NCBI GenBank assembly: GCA_025464585.1
Contig: JAODGL010000091.1
Location: 1-16,125, forward strand
Direction of reading: 5' to 3'
Length of the DNA stretch: 16,125 nt
From: Methanosarcinales archaeon
Lineage (GTDB): Archaea; Halobacteriota; Syntropharchaeia; Alkanophagales; Methanospirareceae
A program made the position numbers and the translations under genes. The notes beneath the pieces were generated by a model. It was not told the DNA's origin, searched no databases, and saw only the letters and a list, made by a program, of their open reading frames with translations. This document shows positions 1 through 7,819 of the stretch, one piece after another; position 1 is the stretch's first letter; each line of letters begins with the position of its first letter.

Positions 1-869
1 CTCAACGCCTTTGACGTCTGTTCTATCCCAAACAGTGACGCTCTCAATACAGGAATCCCGTATTTCTTCTCCATCAGTCTGCATATATACGGCGTGGACC
101 GCTGACAGTGCATCAGATTGAGCTTTGCACGGTGTGCCTGTGCAATCTCATCAACCGAAGCGTTTCCAGTGAATGTGCAAAGAATCCTGATCCCCATGCA
201 CTCAAATAGCGGCTTTATCACCCATAGATCGCCCTGGATATTGTAGTCTCCAATGATGTTCATGTCGTAATCCGTTGTGTATTCAGGCTCCTTTGTGCCG
301 ACCACTCTCTCGAAGAGCGTGTCATTTGCTATGTGATGCCCAAGCGATTGGCTGCAGCCTCTAAAACCCTCGCAGTTGAATGGAACAACTCGTATCCCTA
401 TTTCCTGCTCCGCACGTTTGCACACTCCATTGAGGTCATCCCCAATAAGTCCGATTGTGCAGGTTGCATACACGAATACGCCCTTTGCCTCCGGAAAAGC
501 CTCATGCGCCTCTAATATGGATTTATAGAGCTTATCTTCACCGCCGAAGATGACGTTATCTTCCTGCATGTCCGTGGAGAAGCAATATCTGCGATGAAAG
601 CCTGGATTGTCCGAGAGGTTCTGCCTCGTGCCACCGCCCCAGGTCCAGTAAGCGCAGCCGATTGGTCCATGTACTAAATGAATCACGTCCTTTATCGGAC
701 CGCACACCACACCCATGCAACCTGCATACGTGCAACCACGTTCGGTGAAATCCCCCGGTGTCGTCTGGACGTTCGACAGCGGCAGAATATTCTCTGATGC
801 AGCTTTGATATATATGTGCTTCTCTCGTTCCGGTATGGCTTTATCCGACTTTAAAAGGGTTAATGGCAT
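1..869 (-). CDS. nifD: Nitrogenase MoFe-protein alpha chain, N-terminal 289 residues (partial)
   Basis: Alpha subunit of dinitrogenase, the component that holds half of the P-cluster and the FeMo-cofactor. I translated the edge-truncated frame by hand: it starts with ATG at 869 and stays open to the window edge, giving the first 289 residues of about 450-530 expected. The three P-cluster cysteines are in place: Cys46 (RGCTYAGC), Cys72 (HGPIGCAYWTW) and Cys137 (ATCTIGLIGDD). Cys255 in the motif HCQRS matches the cofactor-ligating cysteine; the second ligand, a histidine, lies outside. The N-terminus (MPLTLLKSDKAIPER) and DNPGFHRRYCFSTDM segment resemble methanogen NifD. A GAGGAGG Shine-Dalgarno sits at 880-886, inside the end of nifI2, with only three bases between the genes, so it is co-translated with the nifHI1I2 operon. 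The family could still be a nitrogenase-like paralogue, but the full ligand set argues for a true NifD. Confidence 0.93.
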   Translation of the reverse strand, partial: MPLTLLKSDKAIPEREKHIYIKAASENILPLSNVQTTPGDFTERGCTYAGCMGVVCGPIKDVIHLVHGPIGCAYWTWGGGTRQNLSDNPGFHRRYCFSTDMQEDNVIFGGEDKLYKSILEAHEAFPEAKGVFVYATCTIGLIGDDLNGVCKRAEQEIGIRVVPFNCEGFRGCSQSLGHHIANDTLFERVVGTKEPEYTTDYDMNIIGDYNIQGDLWVIKPLFECMGIRILCTFTGNASVDEIAQAHRAKLNLMHCQRSTPYICRLMEKKYGIPVLRASLFGIEQTSKAL

Positions 870-872
870 AGA

Positions 873-1232
873 TTAAATCGCCTCCTCGCCGCGTTCTCCG
901 GTCCTTACCCTGATAGCTTCCTTCACAGGGCATACAAATATCCTGCCATCGCCTATCATCCCTGTTCTATTCGTCTTCATGATTGTCTCGATGACCTGTC
1001 CAACTTTATCGTCTGACACGACCATTGTGAGCATTCTTTTGGGAACATATCTCATCCCACCTCCTTTACTATCCTCTGGATTGATACTGGCAGGTGGGAA
1101 GAGATGCAACCCCTTTTGTTTCCCCCTACCAAATACACGCTCTACCGTGACTGAAGGGAAGCCGGCATCCGCAAGTGCACGTTTCGTCTTCTGTATTGCA
1201 TTCATCCTGATTATCGCGATCACTTCTTTCAT
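873..1232 (-). CDS. nifI2: Nitrogenase PII-like regulator NifI2
   Basis: PII-family protein of the NifI2 branch. In methanogens NifI1 and NifI2 form a complex that binds dinitrogenase and shuts it off after ammonium addition; 2-oxoglutarate relieves the inhibition. The protein (119 residues from ATG 1232) has the family start MKEVIAIIR, the conserved GRGKQKG segment, a long T-loop with FPPASINPEDSKGGG, and the C-terminal IGDGRIFVCPVKEAIRVRTGE. I prefer the ATG at 1232 because it gives the usual family N-terminus; a TTG at 1241 overlapping the nifI1 stop by four bases would add three residues. It follows nifI1 and precedes nifD by three bases, the usual archaeal order. The position after nifI1 and the longer T-loop are why it is called NifI2 rather than NifI1. 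Confidence 0.92.
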   Translation of the reverse strand: MKEVIAIIRMNAIQKTKRALADAGFPSVTVERVFGRGKQKGLHLFPPASINPEDSKGGGMRYVPKRMLTMVVSDDKVGQVIETIMKTNRTGMIGDGRIFVCPVKEAIRVRTGERGEEAI

Positions 1233-1237
1233 CCTTC

Positions 1238-2603
<1,366 letters not shown>

Positions 2604-3155
2604 ATGAAAGCGCCGGAAAGAATCACAATCGCTATGGATAAAGACACCTTCGCGGTGTTCAAGAAGATGCGGGATGAATTGGGGGTATCGCAAAGTGAGC
2701 TAATGCGAGAAGCATTGAAATTTTACAGCAAGCATAAAACGCTATTTGAATTCATCGAAGATAAGAAAGTTTATACCCATGCCGAGATGCTTTCCGCTGG
2801 CGAGCACATCATTTTAGATATAGACCACTGGCTTTTATTCCTGAACTTCATCGAATCGCATCCGGATAAAGAGAAATTCTGGGAATTACATCGAGAAGTA
2901 TGCCAGGCGCATGCAGAGCAGTTCAAACACAAATTTTATCGTGCTGAATATATTCTAAAACGACTCGAAACTTGCAATTTCTTTAAATTACGTAAAACAT
3001 CTAAAAACGAGTTCACGCTCGTTTTAGGTTCTGATGTGCCAAAGCAATTCGTTAAAACGGAACTTGAGGAAATCTTTGCCGGGATGGGCTTCCAGGTAGA
3101 GATAAAGGAGGATTTCGCAAAACTGAGGGTGAAGATTTTGCATGAGAAGGTGTGA
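2604..3155 (+). CDS. Ribbon-helix-helix (CopG-type) transcriptional regulator with unknown C-terminal domain
   Basis: Predicted DNA-binding protein of 183 residues. Residues 1-45 fit a ribbon-helix-helix fold: a strand with alternating residues (ERITIAMD), then two helices (TFAVFKKMRDELG and SQSELMREALKFYSKH). The remainder is a charged, helix-rich segment with several His and Cys residues, ending in an alpha/beta block (FTLVLGSDVPKQFVKTELEEI to KLRVKIL) that may sense a ligand; I do not recognise the family by function. The start at 2604 is chosen because the fold begins there and a purine-rich GGAAAGAGAG precedes it; an open frame runs back to an ATG at 2493, but that stretch has no family-like sequence and lies between TATA boxes. 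The 3' end overlaps the guaA start by 14 bases, so the two genes are probably one transcript. Its targets cannot be read from the sequence. Confidence 0.8.
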   Translation: MKAPERITIAMDKDTFAVFKKMRDELGVSQSELMREALKFYSKHKTLFEFIEDKKVYTHAEMLSAGEHIILDIDHWLLFLNFIESHPDKEKFWELHREVCQAHAEQFKHKFYRAEYILKRLETCNFFKLRKTSKNEFTLVLGSDVPKQFVKTELEEIFAGMGFQVEIKEDFAKLRVKILHEKV

Positions 3156-4797
3156 AGATTTAGGATATCTCGGAAAAGACCAGACGATGCCAAACAGAAA
3201 CATAATAGAAGGGCAGGAAGCAGAGAAGGAAAAAGACAAAGTAGTGGTGCTCGATTTTGGCGGGCAATATAGCCACCTTATCGTGAGAAGATGTAGAGAA
3301 TTAGGCGTTTATACGGAACTTATCCCGTATGATATTCCAATAGAGGAGCTTAAAAGAGGAATAGAAGTAGAGGAAGGAGAAGGTAAGATTAAAGGGATTA
3401 TCCTCTCCGGAGGTCCTTTTAGCATCCACGAACCAGGCAGTCCAAAATGCAGTTACGAGATTGTTGATTTGAACATACCTATTCTCGGAATTTGTTATGG
3501 GGCACAGTTGATTGCATATATAAAAGGAGGTGCGGTAGGAGAAGGGAGGAAAGGGGAATTTGGAAGAACAGAGCTGTTTTTTAAAGATTCTGAACTGTTT
3601 GATGGGCTAAGGGGGCAGAGCCCCACAATAAACGTGTGGATGTCGCATGGTGACGTAATAGAAAGGTTGCCCAGTGCGGATATAATAGGCTACACGAAGA
3701 ACACACCTGTTGCAGCATTTTGCATTAACGACAGAATCTATGGCGTTCAATTTCATCCAGAGGTTCACCATACGGAGAAAGGTGAAAAAATCCTGTGGAA
3801 TTTCTTATACAAGATATGTGGCTGTAAACGAAACTGGACGGTTGAATCTTTCGTTAGAGATAAGATAGATGCGATAAAGAGCGAAGTAGGCAGCGATGGA
3901 AGAGTGGTATGCGGGCTCAGTGGCGGAATAGACTCTTCTACTACTGCGTTGCTCCTCAATAAAGCCATCGGTGATAGACTCACGTGCATCTTCGTTGACA
4001 ATGGACTGCTGCGAGAAGGCGAAAAAGAAGCGGTTATAAACACATTCGAGAATAACTTTAAGATGCGAATGGTGTTTGTGGATGCGAAAGAGCGATTTCT
4101 GAGGGGGCTGCAAGGCGTTAAGGATGCCGAAGCGAAGAGGAAGATAATAGGCGAACTGTTCATAAATATCTTTGAAGAAGAGGCGAAGAAACTTGGTAAC
4201 GTCGATTTCCTCGCTCAGGGCACTATATATCCTGATAGGATAGAGAGTGCGAGAGCGAGAAGTGGTAGTGTTGCATCGAGAATAAAATCGCATCACAACG
4301 TGGGTGCTCTTCCTGAAAAGCTTGGACTCAAGCTGATAGAGCCAATCAAGGATTTGTATAAGGATGAAGTGCGGGAAGTGGCGAAAGAACTCGGTATGCC
4401 TTCGCAGATACTGAATCAGCATCCTTTCCCCGGTCCAGGTCTCGCAGCTCGTGTAATAGGTGAAGTCACGGAAGATAAACTGAGGATATGCCGTGAAGCT
4501 TCGCACATAGTCGAGGAGGAATTGAAGCTGAGCGCGTGGTATGATAAAGTATGGCAGGCGTTTGCTATCGTGGGCGATGACGTCGCTACGGGCGTGCTCG
4601 GAGATGCGAGGAGCGTAGGCAGAATCGTTACGATACGCGTGGTTGAGTCCCGGGAAGCGATGACTGCGGATTTCGTGAAACTTCCTTATGAGGTGCTGGA
4701 GGGCATGAGCAAGCGAATAACAAATGAAGTAAAAGGCGTGACCTGGGTAACTTATGCGATTTCTTCTAAGCCGCCGGCGACGATAGAACCGTGTTAA
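3142..4797 (+). CDS. guaA: GMP synthase (glutamine-hydrolysing), single-chain
   Basis: Converts XMP, ATP and glutamine to GMP in the cytoplasm. The 551-residue chain carries both activities. The amidotransferase domain (about 33-230) has the nucleophile Cys118 in GICYGAQ and the His205/Glu207 pair in FHPEVHH. The ATP pyrophosphatase domain (about 232-430) has the P-loop SGGIDSS at 260-266. The C-terminal dimerisation domain (430-551) ends with the hallmark SSKPPATIE. Start 3142 is preceded by GAGGGTGA (3125-3132) at normal spacing and overlaps the RHH gene; ATG 3187 is an alternative that would drop 15 residues lying before the domain. Most methanogens encode the two parts as separate proteins, so the fused form is notable. 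Residues 157-161 (RGQSP) are coded by a GC-rich palindrome (3612-3624) discussed in the findings. Confidence 0.96.
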   Translation: MRRCEDLGYLGKDQTMPNRNIIEGQEAEKEKDKVVVLDFGGQYSHLIVRRCRELGVYTELIPYDIPIEELKRGIEVEEGEGKIKGIILSGGPFSIHEPGSPKCSYEIVDLNIPILGICYGAQLIAYIKGGAVGEGRKGEFGRTELFFKDSELFDGLRGQSPTINVWMSHGDVIERLPSADIIGYTKNTPVAAFCINDRIYGVQFHPEVHHTEKGEKILWNFLYKICGCKRNWTVESFVRDKIDAIKSEVGSDGRVVCGLSGGIDSSTTALLLNKAIGDRLTCIFVDNGLLREGEKEAVINTFENNFKMRMVFVDAKERFLRGLQGVKDAEAKRKIIGELFINIFEEEAKKLGNVDFLAQGTIYPDRIESARARSGSVASRIKSHHNVGALPEKLGLKLIEPIKDLYKDEVREVAKELGMPSQILNQHPFPGPGLAARVIGEVTEDKLRICREASHIVEEELKLSAWYDKVWQAFAIVGDDVATGVLGDARSVGRIVTIRVVESREAMTADFVKLPYEVLEGMSKRITNEVKGVTWVTYAISSKPPATIEPC

Positions 4798-4859
4798 AGC
4801 TTTAGTTTTAATTCATTTTACTGATCGCATTTGGCGCTGTTTCTGTTTATACCTTTGTC
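4798..4859. terminator. Convergent guaA/hisF intergenic spacer with T-rich runs
   Basis: Sixty-two bases between two converging genes. Several T-rich runs lie on the plus strand (TTTAGTTTTAATT at 4801-4813 and later TTTCTGTTT), consistent with archaeal U-tract termination for guaA. No strong hairpin is visible. Assignment rests on position and composition only. Confidence 0.4.
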
Positions 4860-5699
4860 TTATAAGCGAACGTGAACGCCATTCTCACTTAAATACTGTT
4901 TGACCTCACGAACAGTGTATTCCCTATAGTGAAAAATAGAAGCAGCGAGTGCCGCAGAAGCGTCCGTGAACTCGAACACGTCCTTTATGTGTGAAGGCAA
5001 CCCACACCCACCAGAGGCTATAATCGGAATATTCACCCGGTCGCAAATCGCCGCAGTTAACTCCAGGTCGAATCCGTCTTTTGTCCCATCGCGGTCCATA
5101 CTCGTGAGCATTATTTCACCTGCTCCTCGTTCCTCTACCTCCATCGCCCATTTTATCGCGTCCACACCCGTAAACTTCCTGCCGCCGTAGAAGGAGCATT
5201 CAAACCAGCATTTTCCCTCTTTCGTATTTATTATCTCCCTACCTTCTTCTGTTGCCTTCCTCGCTTCCTCTTCACTTCGCACATATCTCCTCTTCGCATC
5301 TATTGCAACCATACAAGCCTGACTGCCAAACCGTTTCGCAAGCTCGTTTACCAATTCTGGATTCTTTAATGCCGCGGTGTTCACCGAGACCTTGTCCGCA
5401 CCTGCATTGAATATCCTCCTCGCATCCTCGAAGCTGCGAATCCCGCCACCCACGGTAAGAGGTATGAACACATTAGTTGCGGTTTTTTCTATTACATGCA
5501 CCATCGTTTCCCTTCTTTCATGCGATGCGGTGATGTCCAGGAAAACGAGCTCATCTGCACCTTGCTCATCGTATTCTGCTGCAAGTTCCCAGGGAATACC
5601 TGCGTATCTTATCTGCTTGAACTCTATTCCTTTTACTACTCTTCCCCCGGGCACGCCAAAATCACAGTCCAAACAGGGGATTATCCGTTTTGCTAACAT
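4860..5699 (-). CDS. hisF: Imidazole glycerol phosphate synthase, cyclase subunit
   Basis: Cyclase subunit of the HisF-HisH complex: uses ammonia from HisH to turn PRFAR into imidazole glycerol phosphate and AICAR, joining histidine and purine synthesis. The 279-residue (beta/alpha)8 protein has the N-terminal RIIPCLD with catalytic Asp11, the second catalytic aspartate at Asp134 (MVAIDAK), the phosphate-binding VGGGIRS (83-89) and ASGGCG near the C-terminal half. It is about 20-25 residues longer than the common bacterial form because of an insertion after Asp134 (roughly residues 138-172, [18 protein letters not shown] and following), which would lie on a loop over the active-site face. It stands alone here, with no hisH or hisA beside it. 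A minus-strand TATA-like element about 30 bases upstream gives it its own promoter. Confidence 0.96.
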   Translation of the reverse strand: MLAKRIIPCLDCDFGVPGGRVVKGIEFKQIRYAGIPWELAAEYDEQGADELVFLDITASHERRETMVHVIEKTATNVFIPLTVGGGIRSFEDARRIFNAGADKVSVNTAALKNPELVNELAKRFGSQACMVAIDAKRRYVRSEEEARKATEEGREIINTKEGKCWFECSFYGGRKFTGVDAIKWAMEVEERGAGEIMLTSMDRDGTKDGFDLELTAAICDRVNIPIIASGGCGLPSHIKDVFEFTDASAALAASIFHYREYTVREVKQYLSENGVHVRL

Positions 5700-5725
5700 T
5701 TGTGTGCTACACCCTTAGCTTAACC

Positions 5726-5739
5726 TTTAAAATTAAATC
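5726..5739 (-). promoter_or_regulatory. Putative hisF TATA box
   Basis: Read on the minus strand the sequence is GATTTAATTTTAAA, centred about 33 bases before the hisF ATG. Archaeal initiation about 25 bases downstream would give a leader of only a few bases, so hisF may be leaderless, in line with the lack of a strong ribosome binding site. Confidence 0.45.
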
Positions 5740-5933
5740 ATCATTCTTTTTCATAACATAAATTTTATCTTTGAGAATTTGCTAACACGCTCATTCTGAA
5801 GGTAAGGTTTTATCACGTCGAGAAGAGTCAAGCAGGAGATTTCTTTTCCGTAGATATCTCCTACGTGGTCTGCGAATTACAGAAAAGGGCTGAACTGGCA
5901 GGAAATCTTCATCACGGGCGTTCTTCTTTTTAA
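5740..5933. other. Gene-poor stretch with nested inverted repeats
   Basis: No intact gene is visible. The clearest structure is an imperfect inverted repeat, AGGAGATTTC (5834-5843) and GATATCTCCT (5853-5862), pairing 9 of 10 positions around a nine-base loop, overlapped by a second perfect one, CGTAG (5849-5853) and CTACG (5861-5865); the two cannot form together. A plus-strand frame of about 48 codons (about 5773-5933) and minus-strand frames of similar length stay open without a start codon or a family I recognise. The region may be decayed coding sequence; I cannot say from which gene. Confidence 0.35.
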
Positions 5934-6323
5934 CATATACTCGCTTTTCATCCCACTTCGGCGGTAGAAGCGTATTCGTGGAGCTCGAGCACCCTCTTTG
6001 CTACTTCACTGCTGTTGCTTCCGAGAGATGCACGGGAGCAATTAGCAAGGGAGATATCCAGACAATGCACGACCCCCACCGAAGGTGGCTTATTTACCGG
6101 TCTTTATGAGGTAGCAAAAGCCTCAGACAGGGGGATTTTTGTATTGATTGTAAGGGAGAGGACAGCGGAATCAATGCGTAGATATGAGGAAAGGGAGATA
6201 AAAGCAATAGAGATAGGTGAAATTAGGGATAAGGAAAATGGATTGAAGACCATTGATGCAGAAGAGCGGGATAGCGATTTGGTGTATTCCGGAAAGGATG
6301 AACTGATAAGGAAGATTCTGTAA
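5934..6323 (+). pseudogene. AIR synthase-related (HypE/ThiL-superfamily) gene remnant
   Basis: The open frame ends at 6323 and has no ATG; a TTG at 6015 would give 102 residues. The part PTEGGLFTGLYEVAKAS corresponds to the conserved DPTxGGL helix of the AIRS C-terminal domain, and the end (IKAIEIGEIRDKENGL to SGKDELIRKIL) resembles the last strand-helix unit of the same domain. The roughly 40 residues that normally separate these two blocks are missing: GIFV runs straight into LIVRERTAES. Just before the first block the +1 frame reads TMHDP, the normal residues in front of TEGG, and is separated from it by a run of five C (6073-6077), so a frameshift is likely. The whole N-terminal ATP-binding domain is absent. 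I read this as a decayed paralogue of the AIRS family, not necessarily of hypE. A short expressed protein is possible but less likely. Confidence 0.6.
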
Positions 6324-6334
6324 ATGCTCACCCG

Positions 6335-6348
6335 TTGACTTTTGACTT
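6335..6348. repeat. Tandem heptamer after the AIRS remnant
   Basis: TTGACTT occurs twice in direct tandem, followed by TTTATTTC. The T-rich run could act as a terminator for upstream transcription. Nothing more can be said. Confidence 0.4.
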
Positions 6349-6411
6349 TTATTTCTTACTATCTATTCAATATTACACAGAATTTTGAACAGATAAAGAT
6401 AAAGCGATTAC

Positions 6412-6419
6412 TTTATATA
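6412..6419 (+). promoter_or_regulatory. TATA box for the thioredoxin-ccdA operon
   Basis: TTTATATA lies 34 bases before the chosen ATG at 6453. Initiation about 25 bases downstream predicts a leader of about 12-15 bases, which just includes the purine-rich GAGAAAGAGG before the start. The placement supports starting the gene at 6453 (or the adjoining GTG at 6450) rather than at the upstream ATG at 6342. Confidence 0.6.
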
Positions 6420-6452
6420 TTGTATCATAGTACAAATAAAGAGAAAGAGGTG

Positions 6453-6980
6453 ATGGAAATCAAAGGGAAATTCGTTCCTGTTTTCGCACTGTTGCTCATC
6501 GCGATGTGCTTTGAGGTAGTAAATGCGCAACCGGCAATAGAGTGGAACACCTATCAGGAAGGTATCCAAATTGCAGGAGCTCAAAACAAATCAGCAATGA
6601 TATTTTTCTATTCCGACAGATGTCCGTGGTGCGAAAAAGAAATAGAGGCATTTAACGACGAGAAGGTGATAGAGATGTCAAAGAACTTTATCCCCATAGT
6701 CGGGTCAGGAAGGCTTGCGAGGCAATATCACATTACTGGCGTGCCTGCAATCGTGTTTACGAATTCACAGGGTGTGGAGGTATACCGTATAGTTGGCTAT
6801 CATGACGCCGATATGCTTGTCGGGGAGATGCAGCAGGCATTAAAATTATCTAATTCGCCGCTGCAAACACCGCAAAAGCAGGGACAGGCACAAACACCTG
6901 GATTTGGTGCCGCAACCACAATGGCTGCGATCTTTATGTGCTGGCTCAGGCTATGGCTCAGGAGGGGATGTGTAAAATGA
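6453..6980 (+). CDS. Exported thioredoxin-like protein (CPWC)
   Basis: Predicted extracytoplasmic thiol-disulfide oxidoreductase, 175 residues. Residues 1-25 form a signal peptide or N-terminal anchor: Lys-rich start, hydrophobic core PVFALLLIAMCF, small residues VVNA before the likely cut. The thioredoxin fold follows, with the active site CPWC at Cys57-Cys60 and the cis-proline loop GVPAI at Pro98. The WNTYQEGIQIA lead-in and SAMIFFYSDRCPWC resemble the Thioredoxin_7/SoxW group. After the fold comes a Gln/Pro-rich linker (about 136-150). The last 20 residues (AAIFMCWLRLWLRRGCVK) look out of place, and the ccdA frame is open over the same bases, so a frameshift near the end is possible. Its stop overlaps the ccdA start in ATGA. 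The natural reductant would be the CcdA protein; likely clients are secreted c-type cytochromes or other disulfide proteins (inference). Confidence 0.88.
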   Translation: MEIKGKFVPVFALLLIAMCFEVVNAQPAIEWNTYQEGIQIAGAQNKSAMIFFYSDRCPWCEKEIEAFNDEKVIEMSKNFIPIVGSGRLARQYHITGVPAIVFTNSQGVEVYRIVGYHDADMLVGEMQQALKLSNSPLQTPQKQGQAQTPGFGAATTMAAIFMCWLRLWLRRGCVK

Positions 6981-7624
6981 TGGTATCACCATCGCCACTT
7001 ATCGCCTTTTTCTTTGGCATATTAAGCGTTTTATCACCTTGCATACTTCCGGTAATCCCACTGATTGCAGCATATTCAACCAAATCGAGTAGATTTGTAC
7101 CAATTACAATAGTTATAGGGCTCTCCGTTTCATTTGCCCTGATGGGCGTGCTTGCTTCTGCCTTTGGGTCAATATTTCAGCAGTATCAAACAATACTCTA
7201 TATTGCTGGAGGGGTTTTGATTATATTTCTTGGTCTGTACATGTTATTTGATGTGATAGGGGAAAAAATCCACACGATTGTTCCAAACACGAGGCTGAGC
7301 ACGAGGCGTTCTGCGACCAACGTGGGGGGAGCAGCAGGGGGTTTCATGCTCGGTTTTTCGCTTGGTATTGTCTGGACACCTTGCATCGGTCCCATACTTG
7401 GTGCGATACTTATGATGGTGGCAGTGCAGGGAGACATCCTCTACGGAGGCATCCTTTTAGTTATCTATTCATTGGGATTGGGGCTGCCTCTACTCGCCAT
7501 TGCATATACCTCGCATTTCACATTAAAACCATTTGTTAAGTACAGTGTGATTATTAAGCGGATTTCAGGGATTATACTGGTGCTGACGGGACTTTACTTC
7601 ATATTCATTTATCTTTTCCAGTAA
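6977..7624 (+). CDS. ccdA: CcdA/DsbD-type transmembrane thiol-disulfide carrier
   Basis: Integral membrane protein (215 residues) that carries reducing equivalents from cytoplasmic thioredoxin to exported thiol proteins. It shows the two family cysteines: Cys22 in SPCILPVIP of the first membrane segment and Cys136 in TPCIGPILG of the fourth, with about six hydrophobic segments overall (residues 6-31, 40-64, 72-93, 118-145, 148-170, 190-214). The start at 6977 has GGAGGGG (6961-6967) nine bases before it and overlaps the thioredoxin stop. An upstream GTG at 6938 would add 13 residues and the frame is open back to 6854. The gene pair is a classic CcdA plus exported thioredoxin module, often linked to cytochrome c maturation; no other maturation gene lies in the window. 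Confidence 0.93.
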   Translation: MMVSPSPLIAFFFGILSVLSPCILPVIPLIAAYSTKSSRFVPITIVIGLSVSFALMGVLASAFGSIFQQYQTILYIAGGVLIIFLGLYMLFDVIGEKIHTIVPNTRLSTRRSATNVGGAAGGFMLGFSLGIVWTPCIGPILGAILMMVAVQGDILYGGILLVIYSLGLGLPLLAIAYTSHFTLKPFVKYSVIIKRISGIILVLTGLYFIFIYLFQ

Positions 7625-7819
7625 ATATCGGCGCTTAACATAAATAATTCATTCATTTCCCTTTTTCTGTCCAAAGAGTCGGCTTAAAAATGATTTTCTC
7701 AAACCAAGCAGTTTTTCAATGGAGGCTCTTAAATTTAAATGAAAAATACAAAATAAAAATAGAAAAACTTATATATTATCCCATTCCCTCAATATTTAAT
7801 GGAGGTTTAAAAGTATAAA
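7625..7819 (+). promoter_or_regulatory. metV promoter and duplicated leader-like segment
   Basis: This 195-base spacer carries a TATA box, CTTATATATTA at 7768-7778, whose predicted start site is near 7799, and a GGAGGT ribosome binding site at 7801-7806, rather far (13 bases) from the metV ATG at 7820. About 80 bases upstream the layout is repeated: TTAAAAA at 7684-7690, AATGGAGG at 7718-7725 and an ATG at 7739 that opens a five-codon frame (MKNTK, stop). The two segments AATGGAGG...AAATGA align well. A T-run (CCCTTTTTCTG, about 7659-7669) may terminate ccdA transcripts. Confidence 0.5.

Noticed and set aside
1..130. Apparent frameshift near the window-edge end of nifD
   Set aside because: A first reading seemed to lose the family after HCQRSTPY; careful re-translation gives YICRLMEKKYGIPVL in one continuous frame, so nifD is intact as far as visible.
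3805..4506. 233-codon open frame opposite guaA
   Set aside because: Shadow of the strongly conserved guaA coding frame; no family features.
5745..6010. Minus-strand pieces suggestive of a homing-endonuclease-like tail (LLDVIKPYLQNERVSKFSKI and others)
   Set aside because: The pieces lie in three different frames with stops between and carry no diagnostic motif; I could not support a gene or a family.
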